Shown here: positions 37,326-47,700 of the stretch, piece by piece
Numbering within the stretch: the first letter of the stretch is position 1
Layout of the letters: the number at the start of each line of letters is the position of its first letter
DNA from: Apus apus
Lineage: Eukaryota; Chordata; Aves; Apodiformes; Apodidae
NCBI RefSeq assembly: GCF_020740795.1
Contig: NC_067291.1
Coordinates: 13,272,780-13,336,779 of the forward strand
DNA length: 64,000 nucleotides
Direction of reading: 5' to 3'
Translations under genes and position numbers: made by a program
The notes under the pieces: generated by a model
What the model was told of the DNA's origin: nothing
The model's input: only the letters and a program-made list of their open reading frames with translations
Database searches by the model: none

Positions 37326-37372
37326 GGCTTAAGGGTTATTTTGTTGTTTAGCTTGGAAACTTCTTTCCACTT
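37326..37372 (-). other. MINAR1: MINAR1 5' UTR part on coding exon A, with splice acceptor
   Basis: Forty-seven bases separate the start codon from an acceptor reading TTGCTGTAG|AAGTGG (AG at 37374-37373), preceded by a T/G-rich tract. The triplets just before ATG are TAA GCC, so translation cannot begin further upstream in this frame. The acceptor implies at least one non-coding exon further upstream on the minus strand. Confidence 0.75.
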
Positions 37373-40300
37373 CTACAGCAACACACAACAGCAAACAAAA
37401 AAGAATGTAAGTCACCCACAGATAATATTCAGGACCTTGTAGTTCAGCCACAGGTGGGACCTGACTCCCCAGCCCTGCAGACAAGGGCTTGTGTGTAAAA
37501 CCCATCTTCATGTTTCCAAACTCCAGGCTGTAATCCTAGCATCAATTAAATCAAAACTTAAATGGAATCAGGATTTCATCCAAGGAGGGCTCAGTTACGT
37601 CAGTGTCTACTAAAGTGAGAAAGTGAATGACAAGCAGAAGCTCTGAGGGGGCTGAACTAAAAGCAGATACACAGTCCCAGCCTGCTTACTATGGGGTTTT
37701 TCACAGAATTTCTTACTGACTTGTAAGAGCTTCAAAGTACAGACACATCAACTTGTTTGGCAATAATTCCAGCCCTAGTCCTACCAGAGATGTTCCACCA
37801 CACCATGACAACACCAACTGTTTTCTTATCTGACTGCAAATGGCTCTCAGGCAGATTTTCCAAGGATAAACTTCTGACATGTTTTTAGAAGTTACCTGAG
37901 CACATTGTTATCATCTTGCTTATTTAAAAACATTTTCTCCTCTACTCTAAATCATCTCCTCTGAATACCACAACATTTCTTCCAGAAATACCTTTTCCTG
38001 AGTTCAAAAACTGCCCAGTTCTCTGCAAAAAACCTGTGTGTGCCCCATTTCAGCTATAAAATGCAACATTTAGAAAAGAGCAGGAAGAGTTAACAACAAC
38101 AAAAAAATCCCACAGAATCTTGAAACCAATCCAGCAGATGCTAGAGGACTGACTGCCAGTCAGGGTGGATTTGAAGACTGAGAAATATCAAGGACAGAGA
38201 ACATCCTCTTCAGTGATGAGCTCCCAGAGAAACCTGGGGAGTGCAGCTCCATTCACCAGCCTGAAATGACAGGGTAGAGGCGGAGAGTAAAGGCTCCACA
38301 TTTATGGGGATAACAAGAACAGCTTGAGCCAGCACAGCTAACAGTAGCAAAAGTCTTGGGAAGGATATAAAGCCCTCTGCTTTTGGAGCTGAAGCCAACT
38401 TCTAGCTGATATGGATTAGAAAAGGATGTTGATGGGGGCAGATTATTTTTCATCTGCCTACTGTGAATATCCTTGTCAGTGTCTCTGCTGCTGGCTACTA
38501 GGAGAGCACGGGATGATGCAGTCTGCCAGTGCCCATGTCTCATCACTTTATTAATCTCACTGATAGGAATGGCAAAAATATTTTCCCTTCCCTAAAAAGC
38601 TATGGTATCTTCTCCCACTCACTCCCACCCTTAGGTGTCCCCTAGAACTTGTCTCTCCATCTGCACCCAGTGCAAAACAGCCACTCAAATGGCAAAACAC
38701 AAAGGTCTGGCTTGCAAGGCTTCTTATTACTCATTTTAAAAGTTACCTCCCAGCCAAAAGCCTCAGGACTCCTGAGCACCACTCCAGAAATTCAGGGCTC
38801 CTGTTCTCTCCTGTAACCCTGCATCTTGCCCTGACACTACGCACTGCTGATTTCTCTCAGTGTCAGAAGCCAACACGCACCAGCTTCCACAACAAACACC
38901 ATAGAACATCTTCCAGAGGGAAAAAGAAAACCATCAGACTGTCCATAAGAATATGAAACAAGTCTCCCTCAACACTTGGCTGTTCATTTAAGTAGCATCT
39001 TTCTGCTGCATATGATCAGAAGTTGAGCAGCAGCAGCAACATGAATGTATTTCTGTGCTTGTAAACACTACTCTCAGAAACCAATGGCTACAGGGATTTT
39101 CCAACACCTCTGCTGCAGGCATGTTTGATTTTAAAGCATTATGCATAGCAGCACAATTCTTCTGCTAGCTGACAAAAGAGCATTTCCCAGCTCTGGGCTG
39201 CAGAAAGGCTAAAAGCTGGAGGAGGAGACTTGTATCCCCTTCATCAACAGCATGTGCTTGGAAGCACAGATTTTTTAACTGCCTGCCTTTGACTTTCTCT
39301 GGCATGTCACCATCAGAAAATGAAGCTCCCAAGCTAGGTCCAAACTACTCTGTTAGCCATCAAAGCCACTAAGCACTTGCAGAGTAAACTGTGGGGCTCA
39401 GGAACTTTCACAGCTGCCAAGTGACTGGCATTGCAAGTTCATTTTCTGCATGTTATAAATTATTTGAGGCAAGAGTAGAAATCTGTCTTTTCATCACCTC
39501 CAGGCTGAATACCAGCAAAAGAAACTAACTATCTCCTTCCATTTGTAACTTTGCAGCTTCTCACAAAACCCTCACCTGGGTATGCACCTTCACAGCCTGA
39601 TACTCTACCTGCTGCCTGCACTGGCCTGCCAGAGCCCAGCTTTCTCCCCACGCACATTCCTGCTAAAATACAAAAGTAGCCAGTTTGCAGTCACATATTT
39701 CTTAAACTGCTAACCCATTTGTTCCCCCAGTTTCAGTCTGTATTCTGTTATCCCCATGAGGATATCTTAGGTATAGGATTTTTTTTAATTTTCTGGTTTC
39801 TATCAAGCCATCTTTAGTGTACTCTTCCCAACAGAGGTTTTAACTTCCAGTCATGTTTCTAAACCCTACAGATCTATGAACCCTATTAATCTAGTAAAAC
39901 TTAGGCTCTCAGGTACCTGATTTTCAAAGGTGCTGAGTGCTGACAAGCTCAGTAAGTTCAGCGGAAGCTTTTATTTAGCACTGAGAAGGAGCCTTGGTTT
40001 GGGGACTCCAGCCCATACCCAAGCAGCAGCACTGCCACACTGAGCCCAAGCAGAGGAGCTCTGCAAGACCTGGATTAGCTCAGCCTGGGGCTCCAGGCTC
40101 CCAGAGCCAAGCTCAAGAGATGGTGGTCAGCTCTAAAGCAGTGAGGGGACAGGGAGGTGCCAGAAGCTATAAGATGAGGGTGATCAGGTAAGAGCTAAGC
40201 CTGTTGAGGTGGGAATTTGGCCAGTTCACTCAACTGAGGCTGGGAATTGAAAAGGCAGGTCACAAAATCAGATGTAGGCCTTGAGGAAAAGCAAGCTAGC

Positions 40301-42439
40301 TGGGAATTGGAATAATTTCCTCTTCACCCCTTAGCTGTTCACAGCTTTCTGGTGTGAGCACACTTAGATGCAAAAGGTACCTTTGGGCTTCAGCCTGGGC
40401 ATGCAAATGAGTCCTCCCTTGTGCCAGAGTATCAGAGATGTTGTTAGTGGAGCACACAGCAGATTTGGGCTGTGAAGAACAGGATGTACTACCCCACAAG
40501 GATAATATAAAAGGGCCTTAATCTTGTCTCTTGGGTCAGGGATGTGAAACCTGGTGCCAAGGTTTTCAGTGGCACATTAAACTCCTCTGTCTCTTGTCAA
40601 GCCTCCTAACAGCTTGTGACAGAGACAGGTGCCTCTTGGCAAGTCACTCCAGGAGCTGCCACATCCCAGGTGCCAAGCACTTGGTCATGAACTGTCTCAG
40701 CTGCTACGTCCACGTCCATTCATTATCTCTCAAAGCAGGACCAGAATAAACCTGAACGTGGCACATAAATGCAAAGCTCTGAAATAAGGACAGGAAGACC
40801 TTTTAGAGAGGGTCATGACTCCGTCAAAAGCAGCAAAGGGAATGAAAGCACCCACAGCAGCTTCAATTCCACCAGTGTCCTCATGCCCTACCTTCAGTAC
40901 CAGCAGCCACAAGCACCCTCCAAACCACCCTCAAACTGACACTGGTCTCCTGAGACATGGAGTTAACCAAACACAGTGGCAGAATCCAGCTTATTTATCT
41001 TCAGCAGGATAATCTCTGACCAAAGGAGCCATTTAACATTTTGTCTTTAACGATTTTTGTTATATTAACACCAGGAGGGTGGCTTTGACTCAGCTTCCTA
41101 AGATTCAACATTCACTGCTCTAATAGCATAATTATATCTCAGTGCGGACTTGAACAGCATCGTATTGCATGGCCAGTCGATGGGGCCTGGCTCTCCTTGC
41201 AGCAGATGAGTTCCAGGTTTACCACAAATCAATGCCTTCTTGCCCTGCACCAAGAGCAACGAACTGAGCTCTCATCTTACCATTAACTCACTATCTCAGC
41301 CTCTGAAGAAGAAGACCAAGAAAATCACAATTGTAGCTTCCATCCCTAGAGGTGCTTCTTGCTACACAAAGGGAATATACTGTTCTATTTTCTGATGTCT
41401 TTAGGAATCAATCCTCTGTAAGACCTCTCCCCTGTGGGCCTCCAAACCAGAGGAACCTGCCTACTCTTTCATGCAGCTTGCTTCCCTTCAGAAAGACCAG
41501 AATGCACTTCCTCACCACCTACCAAATCAGCACTGGGGCAGGGAACTCCCCTCACCTCCTGACTGCCCTGTAAATTCAGCATCCACAGGAACTCATTAAA
41601 TAAGTACTGCTTTCCAGTTGCGTGGCACCCTCAGCCCAAACCCTGTCCCACCCCCTCTGCTAGAAGCACCCCACACTGGGGCAGGTCGCAGAGAAAGTCC
41701 CACCACCCAACTTCCCTGAGCAGCTGTGGGTGGCAAGGTGCCTGGCAGGAGCCTGGATCGTGGCCACTAGCAGACAGACCACGTTATCTTCGTCTGGTAT
41801 TACCTCCTTCATTTCCTTCCCTGCTCTCTGTGCCTCTGACATTTGCTCTCCCCATTCCCAGTGTCCACAGCAGGTGCAGCTAATGCACTGATGCCATCAC
41901 TGGAGTCATCATTTCCCCTCTCCCTTTGATTTGCCAGCCAAGAAGGAAACAACATCCTTGTTTTGCTTCTCCCTACGGTGACCAACGGGCCACCCTACAA
42001 CACCACAACAGTGACAACAGAGAGAGCCAGCAATCCTTGCATAAATCCTCCCGGAAAGAGCCAGCTACTTCAGTGCAGGAGAACATTAATATAGAGCCAG
42101 TGATACGCTGGTTTACTATTAACTTCAGCTCATCAATCTTGCAGCCTGTCTTCCCAGTGCCAGATACTATAAAACAAGGCAGGCAACACACACGCCTGGC
42201 GTGAAACACGTAACACATCACGATGGGATTCAGGTTTTGTTTTCTCCCATGCTCACAAATCCATTTCTCTGTCAAAACATTAACAAATTGCTGACAAACG
42301 AATGGGCACCTTGAGCCCTGTCTGGCTTCCACCATGCATACCCGGCACTGGGGGAAACAATGCCCGTTTCTACACCCCTTATTCCTCCTCCTCCCCTTGC
42401 CTCCTGCTGCTCATTAAAAAGAAAACTAAAAAGCCCACT

Positions 42440-42830
42440 TTGGAGCCCTGCCCGTGCAACGATAATCGCTTCTCTCCACCTTTCATTGAAGAGAAAAGTC
42501 CTCCTGAACAGCCCGACACGGGCAGGCTGCTCCAGAGCATCCCCAGGGCTGTGCAGGCACACCGGGATGGAGCGTCCTGCTCCAGCGGGAGCCGAGCGGG
42601 CTCCGCTCCCGGGGCAGGGAGGAGATGCGTGCTGGCTCCCTGCCTCACCGCGGGGATTTTTGTTCACCCCTCCAGAGCCGAAGGGGATGAACGCCTGCAG
42701 CCTGGGAGCTCTCAGGGCTTGTGCCACCCTCTCTCGCCAGCAGCTCGCTGCTGTTCTGCCCAGGGACGACACACGCCTTGCAGCCTCCCGGGCATCCCAC
42801 CGCTAACCTCATCCGTGGTTGGCTGGGGGG
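42440..42830. promoter_or_regulatory. Second CpG-rich block inside the probable 5' intron
   Basis: CpG dinucleotides cluster here, for example around 42570-42620 and 42640-42690, well above the flanks. The block is about 1 kb from the main island on the MINAR1 side. It could be an alternative promoter, a shore of the same island or an intragenic regulatory CpG block. The open frames crossing it on both strands do not resemble any protein. Confidence 0.35.
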
Positions 42831-43069
42831 TCAGGGAGACTAGCACTTGTTTTCTGGCTCTTATCTTGTGTGCAGCAGCCTTGGAAAACCACACTTTAAA
42901 AACCCAGCTCCTTAACAGTGGCCGGCTCTGCTGTAAAAGGACTCTGCAAAACACCTTAGCCCCCCCTCACCAGAATTCAGCAGTTTTTAAAGGCTCCCAG
43001 TGGATAAACTAACGAGGAAGTTGTGGATCAAGGCAGCGTGCCCTCACAGCCGTGTCAGGGCTCAAGTCA

Positions 43070-43260
43070 AACAAGGTTTGCCGTTGATTTTTCTTGCACA
43101 ATAACCTTAGGCTGATTATTTGCGTTGTTCAGTTATGCAATCCAGGTTAAGGTATCCATATGAGCTGGAAAAGTGCAAACAACCATTCTAAAACTATGCA
43201 ATAAATTACTTGAATTATTACTGCATCATATATTCTTGGTTATTCTTTGCCAACTCTTGG
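43070..43260. promoter_or_regulatory. Candidate promoter-proximal enhancer in 5' intron
   Basis: AT-rich sequence with GGCTGATTATTTGCG, TTATGCAAT (C/EBP/OCT-like) and TTACTTGAATTATTACTGC lies about 0.7 kb inside the CpG island on the MINAR1 side. It has no coding character or repeat identity. Confidence 0.3.
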
Positions 43261-43729
43261 CACACGCAAACACACACAAATACTGTCCTCTCAGTGTGTT
43301 ATTAGAGCACATCCAAGTCACATTTTTCCCAATTTTTTTTGCTAAGGAGACACCATTACAAACGGTGACAGATATACACAAAAAGGTCTAATCGAGCTCA
43401 TGTGAGCAATTCATTCTATCCGTGGGCAACCTGGATTTTTGCATGGCAAACCTATAACAACCCCACTGCCATCCCACACTTGACTCTGCTCAGACTAGCC
43501 TCTGCTCCAGCTTCCCTGGTCTCCCATCCCTTCAGGTTTCCCACTTGGGTTTTGGGGTCCTGGGGCCCAGGCCGGGGTCACCCACTTGCTCCCCTCCAGC
43601 TGTCCACAACCAGATCCAGCTGTGTGGGATCAAAGTGGAGCTGCCAAAGTCACAGACAGAGTTTCAAAATTTTTAAGTGCCTTTTTTCCCCAAAGCCTGA
43701 CAAAGAGGTGGGACCCCAGGATGCCCGGT

Positions 43730-44700
43730 GGGGAGCGCAGGGACTGCGAAGGGTCTCTTACCTGCACTTAACCCACCTGCCCTCAACCCGACGGGGGGCG
43801 GAGCCGGTGCTGAATCCCCCTCCCAGGCACCCGCCATCCCCAGAGCATCCCTGGGGTCTGGGGATGGGAGGACGCTTGTCCTCGGCTCCCCTTTCTCCCA
43901 GCCCACCCTTCTGCACATCCCTACCCCCCTTTCCCCACACCTGGGGCTCACCTGGGGGCTCCGCCCGCCTCTTACCCGGGCAGCGCGGCCGTCACGGCTG
44001 GTTCTGCCGCTGCAGCAGCCGCTTCCCACCGAGAAGGAGGAGGAGGAGGAAGAGCAGCCCGAGCCTGGAGCCCCAGCAGGATGCCATAGCGCCGGGCTGC
44101 GCTGACAAAGGCGGCAGCAGGTTGGCATGGGAGGAGGGAGGGGAGGGGAGGAGGAGGAGGGGGCTGCACAGGCCGAGCCTCCCTGCACCGCCCCCCCGCC
44201 CCCCGCAGCTCCCCGGCCGGCCCCGGGCGCTGCGGCAGCGGCGGGCGAGCCCCCCCGGCCCGCAGGGAGCGCGCTGGGGGGCGGGCACCCGCGCTTCGCC
44301 CGCTCTGCCTGCTGTTGGTTTTCATTGTTATTATGAGCGTGAGTCCCGGCCGCTCTGGCAGCCTCTGGAGCTGCGGGGGGGGGGGGGCCCAGCGAGGGGT
44401 CCCGGTGGCACTGACCCCCGGGTCCTCCCGCAGTGTCAGAGCCGGTGTTTCCCTCCCGCATCCCAAATCCGGGTAGAGAGTGACAGCGGGGCCGCAACCT
44501 GGTGCAAAGGGGGATGCTCAGCAGGAAAGGCACCCTCTTCCCACCTGGGGTCACGGCACCCCAGCGCTCACCCTTGCACGCCCAACACCCTCGGGCTGCA
44601 GAGGCCACCGATGCCCGAGCCTGGTGCTGCGGGACCAACCTGCCCTCCCGAGGCCACTGGAACCCCACCTCCCTTGAGGCAGGCAGGTCGTGGTCCTTGC
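43730..44700 (-). promoter_or_regulatory. MINAR1: CpG island, probable MINAR1 promoter and first exon
   Basis: GC content and CpG density rise sharply here, with the peak about 43960-44330, against a CpG-poor background. It is the strongest island in the window and lies upstream of MINAR1 in the right orientation. Three minus-strand donors are present: CGG|GTAAGAG (exon end 43976), CAG|GTGAGC (43952) and CAG|GTAAGA (43762). One of these probably ends the non-coding first exon. Thirteen consecutive G at 44375-44387 and other G-runs could form quadruplexes. Long open frames on both strands here, up to 454 codons, are by-products of high GC rather than genes. No TATA box is evident, as expected for a CpG promoter. 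Confidence 0.6.
43992..44087 (-). CDS. Candidate upstream ORF in MINAR1 first exon (31 aa, Leu-rich)
   Basis: A short frame starts at ATG 44087 in the context GCGCTATGG and stops at TGA 43994-43992, just before the first candidate donor (exon end 43976). The peptide begins MASCWGSRLGLLF, continues with a run of six leucines and ends with a basic tail (KRLLQRQNQP). It resembles a signal or anchor sequence, but the leucine run comes from a CTC/CTT repeat. If transcription begins upstream of 44087 it would act as a uORF ahead of MINAR1 and reduce translation of the main frame. Whether it is transcribed or translated is unknown. Confidence 0.25.
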   Translation of the reverse strand: MASCWGSRLGLLFLLLLLLGGKRLLQRQNQP

Positions 44701-47700
44701 GGGGATGTCAGGAGGGTCGTGGTCCTTGCGGGGGTGGGGTCTGGTGGTGCAGGACGCTGGTACTAGGGGCTGCACAACAGGGGAGTCCCCACCTTGGGTG
44801 TGCTACGGTGCATGTGCAGCCCCGAGGCACACTGGCTGCCAGTCTGGGCAGGCAGGAGCTTCCCTTACCTTAGGGGCTGATCTTAGGTCAGTGTTGCTTC
44901 TCCCCTTGCTGATGGTCGGCTTGGACACCACCCAGAAAATATTGCAGAGAGCTCTTCGTAGAGGTGTCGCTGGGTGAGTAAAGCAGTAAGGTGTCAAAGG
45001 CTTGAGTTTTCATCTCCCTAGTACTGTTTGGGAAGTGGACTACCAGCTTTTCTTTACTAGATGAACCAATTCAAAGGGTTGTATGGACAAACATGCCCCG
45101 GGAGGCAGACCACTACAGACAAACTGGCATAAATGTGTCTGACAACCTTGAGAGCAGACCCCTCTGCTTTCCTAGGAGAAATAAGAAGTCAGGAGAGTGG
45201 TTTTGTCTGAAACCTACTGATGTGCAAGTCCTTCCACTGACTTTGAAGAACGTTGCACGTGATCCAGTGTATGTATATCTGTAAAGACATTTAAAGCACA
45301 GAGCAGCTAATAAAATAGGAGATAAACATACATATTTCTAAACTGGAAGAAGTGTTTATACATTTATTCTTACCACTGCTTAACAACACTGAAAGAGACA
45401 GTGTCCTTGAGTTCCATTTTCCACATTTTTCTCAGATTATGTTATGCTATAAACAGCCATTTACTCACCAATTGCATGGCTGAGTGATTTCAGCCCTACA
45501 CCACTTCCTACAGAGCATGTTTTCAGGTCATCAAAATGGGCTGAAAAGCTCCCTGTAGCCTTCAGAATTGCAAACACCAAGGAAGAAGTAGGAAACTTAA
45601 TTTCGTACCAGTAGTCCAGGTTTAGCTGATGTTGCTTTTTTTTTTTCCAGATACTGATAAGTTTCCAGAGTTGGCTCCCATAGCAAAAGCTGGTCCAGCT
45701 AGAAATCAAGGAATGTAATAAAATAATAATAATGAGATCCATAGTACACTCCTTGGTCATGAAAGAGGATGTCTGATCAACCATTCCCTGACTGACAGGA
45801 AGTTCCCAGCCAAATTAATCCTGAACTCCTGGGAGGAAAAGGGACCATATGCAGCTGAAATAGTTGAGTATCAGCCAGTGCTCCCCTGGCGTGTGGTCCT
45901 GGTGAGTACTTGCTAGCCCAAGGTACAGCTGTGCTGTGAAACTGCCTCCTGTAAAAGCCTGGTGACAATTTGCTGTGATGTAAAAGCTCAAGGCTTCAGT
46001 GGAAAGGATGCTCTTCAACCCACACCCTCTACTGCCCCGTTGCCTGCAGCATAGTTTGTGCAGAGCAGTGTTCCCACAGTCCCAGATCTCTGGAATCAAG
46101 AGCAACTGGGAGAAGCTGTGCCCCAAAATCCCATTGCAGCCAGAGGAAAGTCTGGTCACTTTGCCTTTTTCTTTCCTCGCTTCCCCCTCAGCAGCCAGAA
46201 ATTACATTTAATTGATGGCAAAGGTTTCATTAGCATTTTGTGGGCTGTGACTAGTAGCATATAATTAGGAATCACCTGCAAAAATTGGTTTGAAACAGTT
46301 GAATGTGGTGCAGATTCAGAAATACAAGACATTGATTTTACAAAAGCACACTGGGTGTGTGTCCCAGGCTGGAGGTCACGCTCAAGGGAGGAGGGGGGGC
46401 CTTGGGGTTAGGGAATAACCCTCCAAGCAGCTCATGTTGCTGCAGGTCTGCCATGACTCCCCCTCTTCCCCATCTAGACTCCAGTTCTGTCTGCTCCCCC
46501 AGGCGAGGTTTGATAGCAGCTTCAGTGGGAATTGCATCCAAAGGGAAAGCACCAGTTCAGCACTCCCTGTCCCCATTCCCCATCTAATTTTAGCACCAGC
46601 ATTTCCTGCTTCCCCTCCCCACCTTTCACTGATGTCTCTGCTTTGTTCTCCACTCTCCTCTTCCCTTTCATCTCCTCTTCCCTTCAGTCACTGGCACATT
46701 TAACTTGTCTGGCTCCCCCATAGACTCCACCTTTCCCTCAAACCTCCCATCTTCTTTGCCTTCCCCTTCAGCAACTCCTTCCAAATTAAGCAGAAGTCCC
46801 CTTCAGCCATGGCCTTGCACACCCACCTTCCCCACCTCTGCTGGCTGCACAGCTCTCCAGGGTCAGTGCCCGGCTCCTCGCAGGGGTCACAGTCTCTTCC
46901 CTACATACCAGAGCCCTAATACAAAGATATTTCAGCCCAATTTGCTGGCCTAGGCTAGAGCACGTTACTTACTCACACGTGCTGTTAACCCCAGCTATGC
47001 AAAAATGAACAAGTTGCCACTGTCTTGTCCTCTCTTACAGCAGCAGTAGTGCTTTGTGTTTGTGCACAGGAATAATTCTCCAGGGCTGGAAACACTGAAG
47101 CTGAGGATGCTGAAGGAGAAGTTTGTGTTGAGGAAGAAAATCAGACTTTCATCACTGCAACACTCACTAGCTATTTCTCCATAACTTCCTGGCTCCCTCT
47201 CCACGTTGATAACTCCCCATGGGGAGACAGGTTTTTTCCACTCATGTCTGGTTCACACTGTCCTGCAACTTTTCATTCAGTTGCAACCCCTCTAGAGCAA
47301 GACACAGCCAACGGACTGGCATGAACTGCAGCAAGCCTGGGCTCGGGGCTCTCTCTGTGCCATATCTGATGCAATCAATGACTCTTCTGTGCTCTACCTT
47401 GCAAAACATTAGACACATTATTACCTCAAACCAAAGTGCTTGTCCCACTGACAGCTGAGGTGTTGTGCAGCAAGCCTTTACTTCACTTTCCTTACAGCAA
47501 CCTCAGGGCAAATTTGTGCCATTAGAAAAACAAGACCTCAACATACCAAAAACCCTTCAAACAACTTGGTGTCTCAGCTACTCACAGGAACTCCCAAATA
47601 GTTTCCTGATTAATCTCTTTTACTGAGAGATAAAAAGAAAGCAAATCTCATTTTACCTAGTACCTCCTTCTGCACAGACATTTCTTAAACTATTAGCAGC

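Larger units (their letters stand above)
37373..43762 (-). other. MINAR1: Probable MINAR1 5' UTR intron
   Basis: The acceptor at its 3' end is clear. The 5' end depends on which donor in the CpG island is used (43761-43760, 43951-43950 or 43975-43974). The interior has no recognisable coding exon or transposon. It includes a second CpG-rich block (about 42440-42830) and an AT-rich, homeobox-site-like stretch at about 43070-43260. The rest, about 37.4-42.1 kb, looks like ordinary unique intronic DNA. Confidence 0.5.

Noticed and set aside
42272..43012. Open frames of 148-236 codons on both strands
   Set aside because: Overlapping long frames in three or more phases of a CpG-rich block indicate base composition, not coding. 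No known domain is present.
43673..44668. 331-codon minus-strand open frame over the CpG island
   Set aside because: Same cause. Its composition is low complexity and it overlaps candidate splice donors and the probable non-coding first exon.
43402..44766. 454-codon plus-strand open frame
   Set aside because: It crosses the CpG island, where GC-rich DNA lacks stop codons. The product is Pro/Arg/Gly/Ser-rich with no domain, and equally long frames exist on the opposite strand.
46560..46800. Pyrimidine-rich stretch as a minisatellite
   Set aside because: CTCTTCCCTT-like words recur, but without a regular unit or period.
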